Shown here piece after piece: positions 61,640 through 64,000 of a DNA stretch of 64,000 nt. Position 1 is the stretch's first letter. Each line of letters starts with the position of its first letter. The DNA lies in assembly GCA_964459305.1 (NCBI GenBank), contig CAYWNA010000002.1, positions 62,001 through 126,000 on the forward strand. The letters are read 5' to 3'. This stretch comes from CAYWNA01 sp964459305. Its GTDB lineage: Bacteria > Planctomycetota > Planctomycetia > Pirellulales > Pirellulaceae. A program made the translations under genes and the position numbers. The notes under the pieces are model-generated. The model was not told the origin of the DNA, made no database searches, and saw nothing but the letters and a program-made list of their open reading frames with translations.

Positions 61640-63358
61640 TCACTTTCGCGCAACAGACACCAGGCAGATGTCGTCCGTCTGAGGCCCGTCGCCGACGAAT
61701 CGTTGTACGTCGTTGATAATCGCTTCTCCCATGGCTCTCAATTCTTGCGAGTCCGCCTGCACGTGTTCCCGTACCTTCTCGATCGTGTACTGGTCGCCAG
61801 CCAAGTTCATCGCTTCGTTAACACCGTCTGTGTACAGGGTCAACGATTCGCCCGCCGCCAACGAAATCGTAACCTGCTCGTAATCCAAGCCGTCCATGAT
61901 GCCGACGGGTAGTCCGGAATCATCGGCCCCGGGTTCCTCGATATTGCCATCCACATGCCGCCAGATCGGCGCCATGTGCCCTGCGTTGACGATCGTGACT
62001 TCATGTTTTTCCGGATCCAGCACGATCATGATCAGCGTGACAAAACGGTCGACCTGCACGCCGCTAAGCCGATCGTTCAACCTGGTGATTGCCGTGGCCG
62101 GATGGCTTTCGCTGGCCAGGCAATACTTCGCCTCGGCTGCCAGCTTGGCCATCATCATGGCCGCTGCGATTCCATGGCCCACCACATCGGCCACGATCAC
62201 CGCAGTGCGGCCATCGGGCAGTTGAATATAATCGTAGTAGTCACCACCGACGTGGTTGGCTGCACGATAGTAGTTGTAGAAATCGTATCCCTCCATGTCG
62301 GGCGGACTTTCCGGCAGGAACGCCTTCTGGACTTCTTGAGCCACTTCCAGATCCTGCTGGATTTCCTTTTGGTGCAGTGCGTTTTCGTACAACTCGGCGT
62401 TGTGGATGGCGATGCCGGCTTGTACGGCAACGCTGGCCAGGACCTCCAAATCCTCCTTCCGAAACCGCTTGCGTTGATCCAGCGTGTCCACCTGGATGGC
62501 TCCGAGCGGGTTGCCCTCCGAGTCGACCAACGGAGCACACATCATGGACCGGATTCGCAGATCGGCAATGCTCGCGCTCATGTCCAGACGGTTATCCTGA
62601 GTCGCATCCGCGGAAAGGATCGCCTCTTTGCCTTCCATGACCTTCGTGATGATTGTGCGGCTGATGCGAATGGTGTCTTCGTCGCCTTGTTTGCGGCATT
62701 TGGTCCACCATCGAGGAACGAGCGCGCCATCCTTGGCCCGCAGAACAATGAAACCTCGATCCGCCTGGAGGAACGTTTTGAACAGACTGTTCAGCACCTG
62801 CGGCAGCACGTCGTCCAACGCCAACGCCTTGCCCAGACTCCGCGTAATCTCGATCAATGCGGCAAACCGGGCTTCCAGGCTGGCGCTGACTTGCAGGATC
62901 CCGTCCGAGCCGGTAGCAAGGTCCAGTGTCGACAAAACGGTCCCGCCAGCCGACTCCTGCTCGTCCTCAACCCCGTCATCAACGAGCATCGCGGACAAAG
63001 GGCTAACCATTTCCCTCGTTTCGTCGTTGCCCTTGACGGCGGCCTTTGGCTGCTCCGTTGCCAGGCCATCGAAGACGAACGACATGTCGCAGACGCCCAC
63101 GCGGTCGCCGTTCTTCAGCGGGAATTTCTCCTGTGGCGTAATCATCTCGTCGTTCAAGAAAGTGCCGTTGCGGCTATCCAGATCCTGGACATAGTAGTTT
63201 TCACCGTCGCGCACGATCTGCGCGTGATAACGACTGACCCGCCCAGCCTCTGTTAGTACGATTTGGCACTCGGGGTGTCGCCCGATTGTCGTCTCATCGA
63301 CGTTCAGATTGAAATGTTGTCCCGTTTCAGGACCGCTTTCTGCTAGGAGGTAAGGCAT
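61640..63358 (-). CDS. FHA-GAF-PP2C (SpoIIE/RsbU-type) phosphatase, 572 aa
   Basis: Residues 1-95 are an FHA phosphothreonine-binding domain (TTIGRHPECQIVLTEAGRVS and DLDSRNGTFLNDEMI). About 170-330 is a GAF sensor domain, with MMCAPLVDSEGNPLGAIQVD, and 350-570 a PP2C-type Ser phosphatase with GGDYYDYIQLPDGRTAVIVA and DVVGHGIAAAMMMAKLAAEA (metal-binding Asp residues). Such proteins dephosphorylate STAS anti-sigma antagonists. The STAS protein at 7442 could be a distant partner. Confidence 0.93.
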   Translation of the reverse strand: MPYLLAESGPETGQHFNLNVDETTIGRHPECQIVLTEAGRVSRYHAQIVRDGENYYVQDLDSRNGTFLNDEMITPQEKFPLKNGDRVGVCDMSFVFDGLATEQPKAAVKGNDETREMVSPLSAMLVDDGVEDEQESAGGTVLSTLDLATGSDGILQVSASLEARFAALIEITRSLGKALALDDVLPQVLNSLFKTFLQADRGFIVLRAKDGALVPRWWTKCRKQGDEDTIRISRTIITKVMEGKEAILSADATQDNRLDMSASIADLRIRSMMCAPLVDSEGNPLGAIQVDTLDQRKRFRKEDLEVLASVAVQAGIAIHNAELYENALHQKEIQQDLEVAQEVQKAFLPESPPDMEGYDFYNYYRAANHVGGDYYDYIQLPDGRTAVIVADVVGHGIAAAMMMAKLAAEAKYCLASESHPATAITRLNDRLSGVQVDRFVTLIMIVLDPEKHEVTIVNAGHMAPIWRHVDGNIEEPGADDSGLPVGIMDGLDYEQVTISLAAGESLTLYTDGVNEAMNLAGDQYTIEKVREHVQADSQELRAMGEAIINDVQRFVGDGPQTDDICLVSVARK

Positions 63359-63606
63359 GGGAGCATTTTCACCGGTAGAGATCTAACCAAACCCAGTCTA
63401 TCGGGCCGCTCGACGTGGCCACTAAGCAACCTCTCAGAACAACGATTTTAGTTTCCATTTGCTGTTGTCGTCAACCAAGGTCACAACGTTGCGGCAACGG
63501 TCTTGACCGCCGTACACGTTCAGTTTACGGTTATCCGAGTGAATGAGTACCAGGTCGCGGCGCGGGCGGCAACCCCACCCGATTCCACAAAGGCAGCGTC
63601 CTTTGG
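63359..63606. other. Intergenic region before tRNA-Gln
   Basis: Leader of the PP2C gene and upstream region of the tRNA. I see no gene. Confidence 0.3.
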
Positions 63607-63678
63607 TGCCCCGTGGTGTAATTGGCAACACACCTGACTCTGGATCAGGCATTCTAGGTTCAAGTCCTAGCGGGGCAG
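63607..63678 (+). tRNA. tRNA-Gln (anticodon CTG)
   Basis: Acceptor arms TGCCCCG (63607-63613) and CGGGGCA (63671-63677), with discriminator G. The anticodon stem CCTGA/TCAGG encloses the loop CTCTGGA, giving anticodon CTG, and the T arm contains GGTTCAAGTCC. No CCA is encoded. Confidence 0.92.
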
Positions 63679-64000
63679 CTTACCGCGGAAGTTGGGATCT
63701 CCCTTCCTGCGCGTTGACACGTAAGGATTTAGGGCAATTCGCTCTGAGTCCTTTTTTTGTTCCTCTGGAGCGACCTGGGGTGAATTCGGGGCACCGTTGA
63801 GATTGTGCTAGGCTTGATCGCAGGCGCTGACACAAGTGGGAATTGTGGATGCTCGGGAGAGGTACTTCGAGGAAGCGTGAATGATCTCGTGTCCGCCCGA
63901 GCACACGACAATGTGCCGGGCATCGCCCGCACGACCGCCGGCCTCGCCGACAGCGAAGACTCCGACCGACACGCATCCGGAAAGCCGTCGACTACCGGAT
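63679..64000. other. Right end of window
   Basis: Nothing certain. A plus-strand frame from GTG 63877 (preceded by GAGGAAGC) is open to the window edge with GC-rich third positions and may be the start of a gene; a minus-strand frame ending at 63808 is also open to the edge. Confidence 0.25.

Noticed and set aside
61955..63256. Plus-strand frame of 433 codons
   Set aside because: Antisense to the FHA-GAF-PP2C gene.
63434..63652. Minus-strand frame of 72 codons over the tRNA region
   Set aside because: It runs through the tRNA-Gln gene and shows no protein pattern.

Overview
The window looks like the chromosome of a Planctomycete, probably of the Pirellulales type. The reasons are a high-GC genome full of paired BlaI repressors and M56 metalloproteases carrying beta-propeller tails, ECF sigma factors next to zinc-finger and serine/threonine-kinase regulators, a DUF1080 protein, large secreted proteins of unknown function, and a ribosomal cluster lacking rpsD, rpmD, infA, adk and map at their usual places. 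The taxonomy is inferred from gene content only.

Bases 1-5937 are an accessory region. It opens with the C-terminal end of a tyrosine recombinase, followed in the same orientation by a row of small genes of unknown function and one ParE-type toxin-antitoxin pair. Most genes are enclosed by a short inverted sequence pair: GTT-RRRY-like at the 5' side and its complement RYYYAAC-like just after the stop. Between successive genes lie long hairpin-forming repeats of two families (331 bp and about 140 bp). Pairings such as GTTAGGTGCCGC/GCGGCACCTAAC, and a complete R''-L''-L'-R' arrangement at 1745-1882, indicate an integron-like cassette array with attC-type sites, in the 'reverse' layout where the integrase points the same way as the cassettes.

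Bases 5932-20729 are a regulatory and sensory region: a membrane protein, a STAS protein, and three BlaI/M56 modules. The first is decayed (7949-9082). The second is an M56 protease with 21 WD40 repeats, apparently frameshifted near its N-terminus, with three exactly 45-bp-spaced palindromic operators in front of its blaI. The third is an M56 protease fused to a YVTN-type propeller and a diheme cytochrome c domain. A secreted 14-WD40 protein lies convergent to, and is paralogous with, the middle of the second module. A HAD phosphatase follows.

Bases 20810-35297 hold two ECF sigma/anti-sigma type pairs, a secreted WD40 protein, a secreted protein of unknown function, a broken ECF remnant, an ECF sigma / unknown / receptor Ser-Thr kinase operon, small membrane proteins and a HELWH metallopeptidase-like protein.

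Bases 35357-49460 are the S10-spc-alpha ribosomal cluster on the minus strand, in the order rpsJ-rplC-rplD-rplW-rplB-rpsS-rplV-rpsC-rplP-rpmC-rpsQ-rplN-rplX-rplE-rpsN-rpsH-rplF-rplR-rpsE-rplO-secY-rpmJ-rpsM-rpsK-rpoA-rplQ. It has a near-consensus promoter before rpsJ and a second candidate before rpmJ.

Bases 49966-64000 carry a 32-residue basic protein, a FabZ-like dehydratase and trmB, then large exported proteins. After these come a HEAT-repeat lipoprotein and a tightly coupled ubiE-ubiX-ubiA group (menaquinone-type quinone synthesis), then a DUF1080 protein, an O-methyltransferase, an FHA-GAF-PP2C phosphatase and a tRNA-Gln(CTG). Palindromic dispersed repeats fill three junctions between convergent genes.
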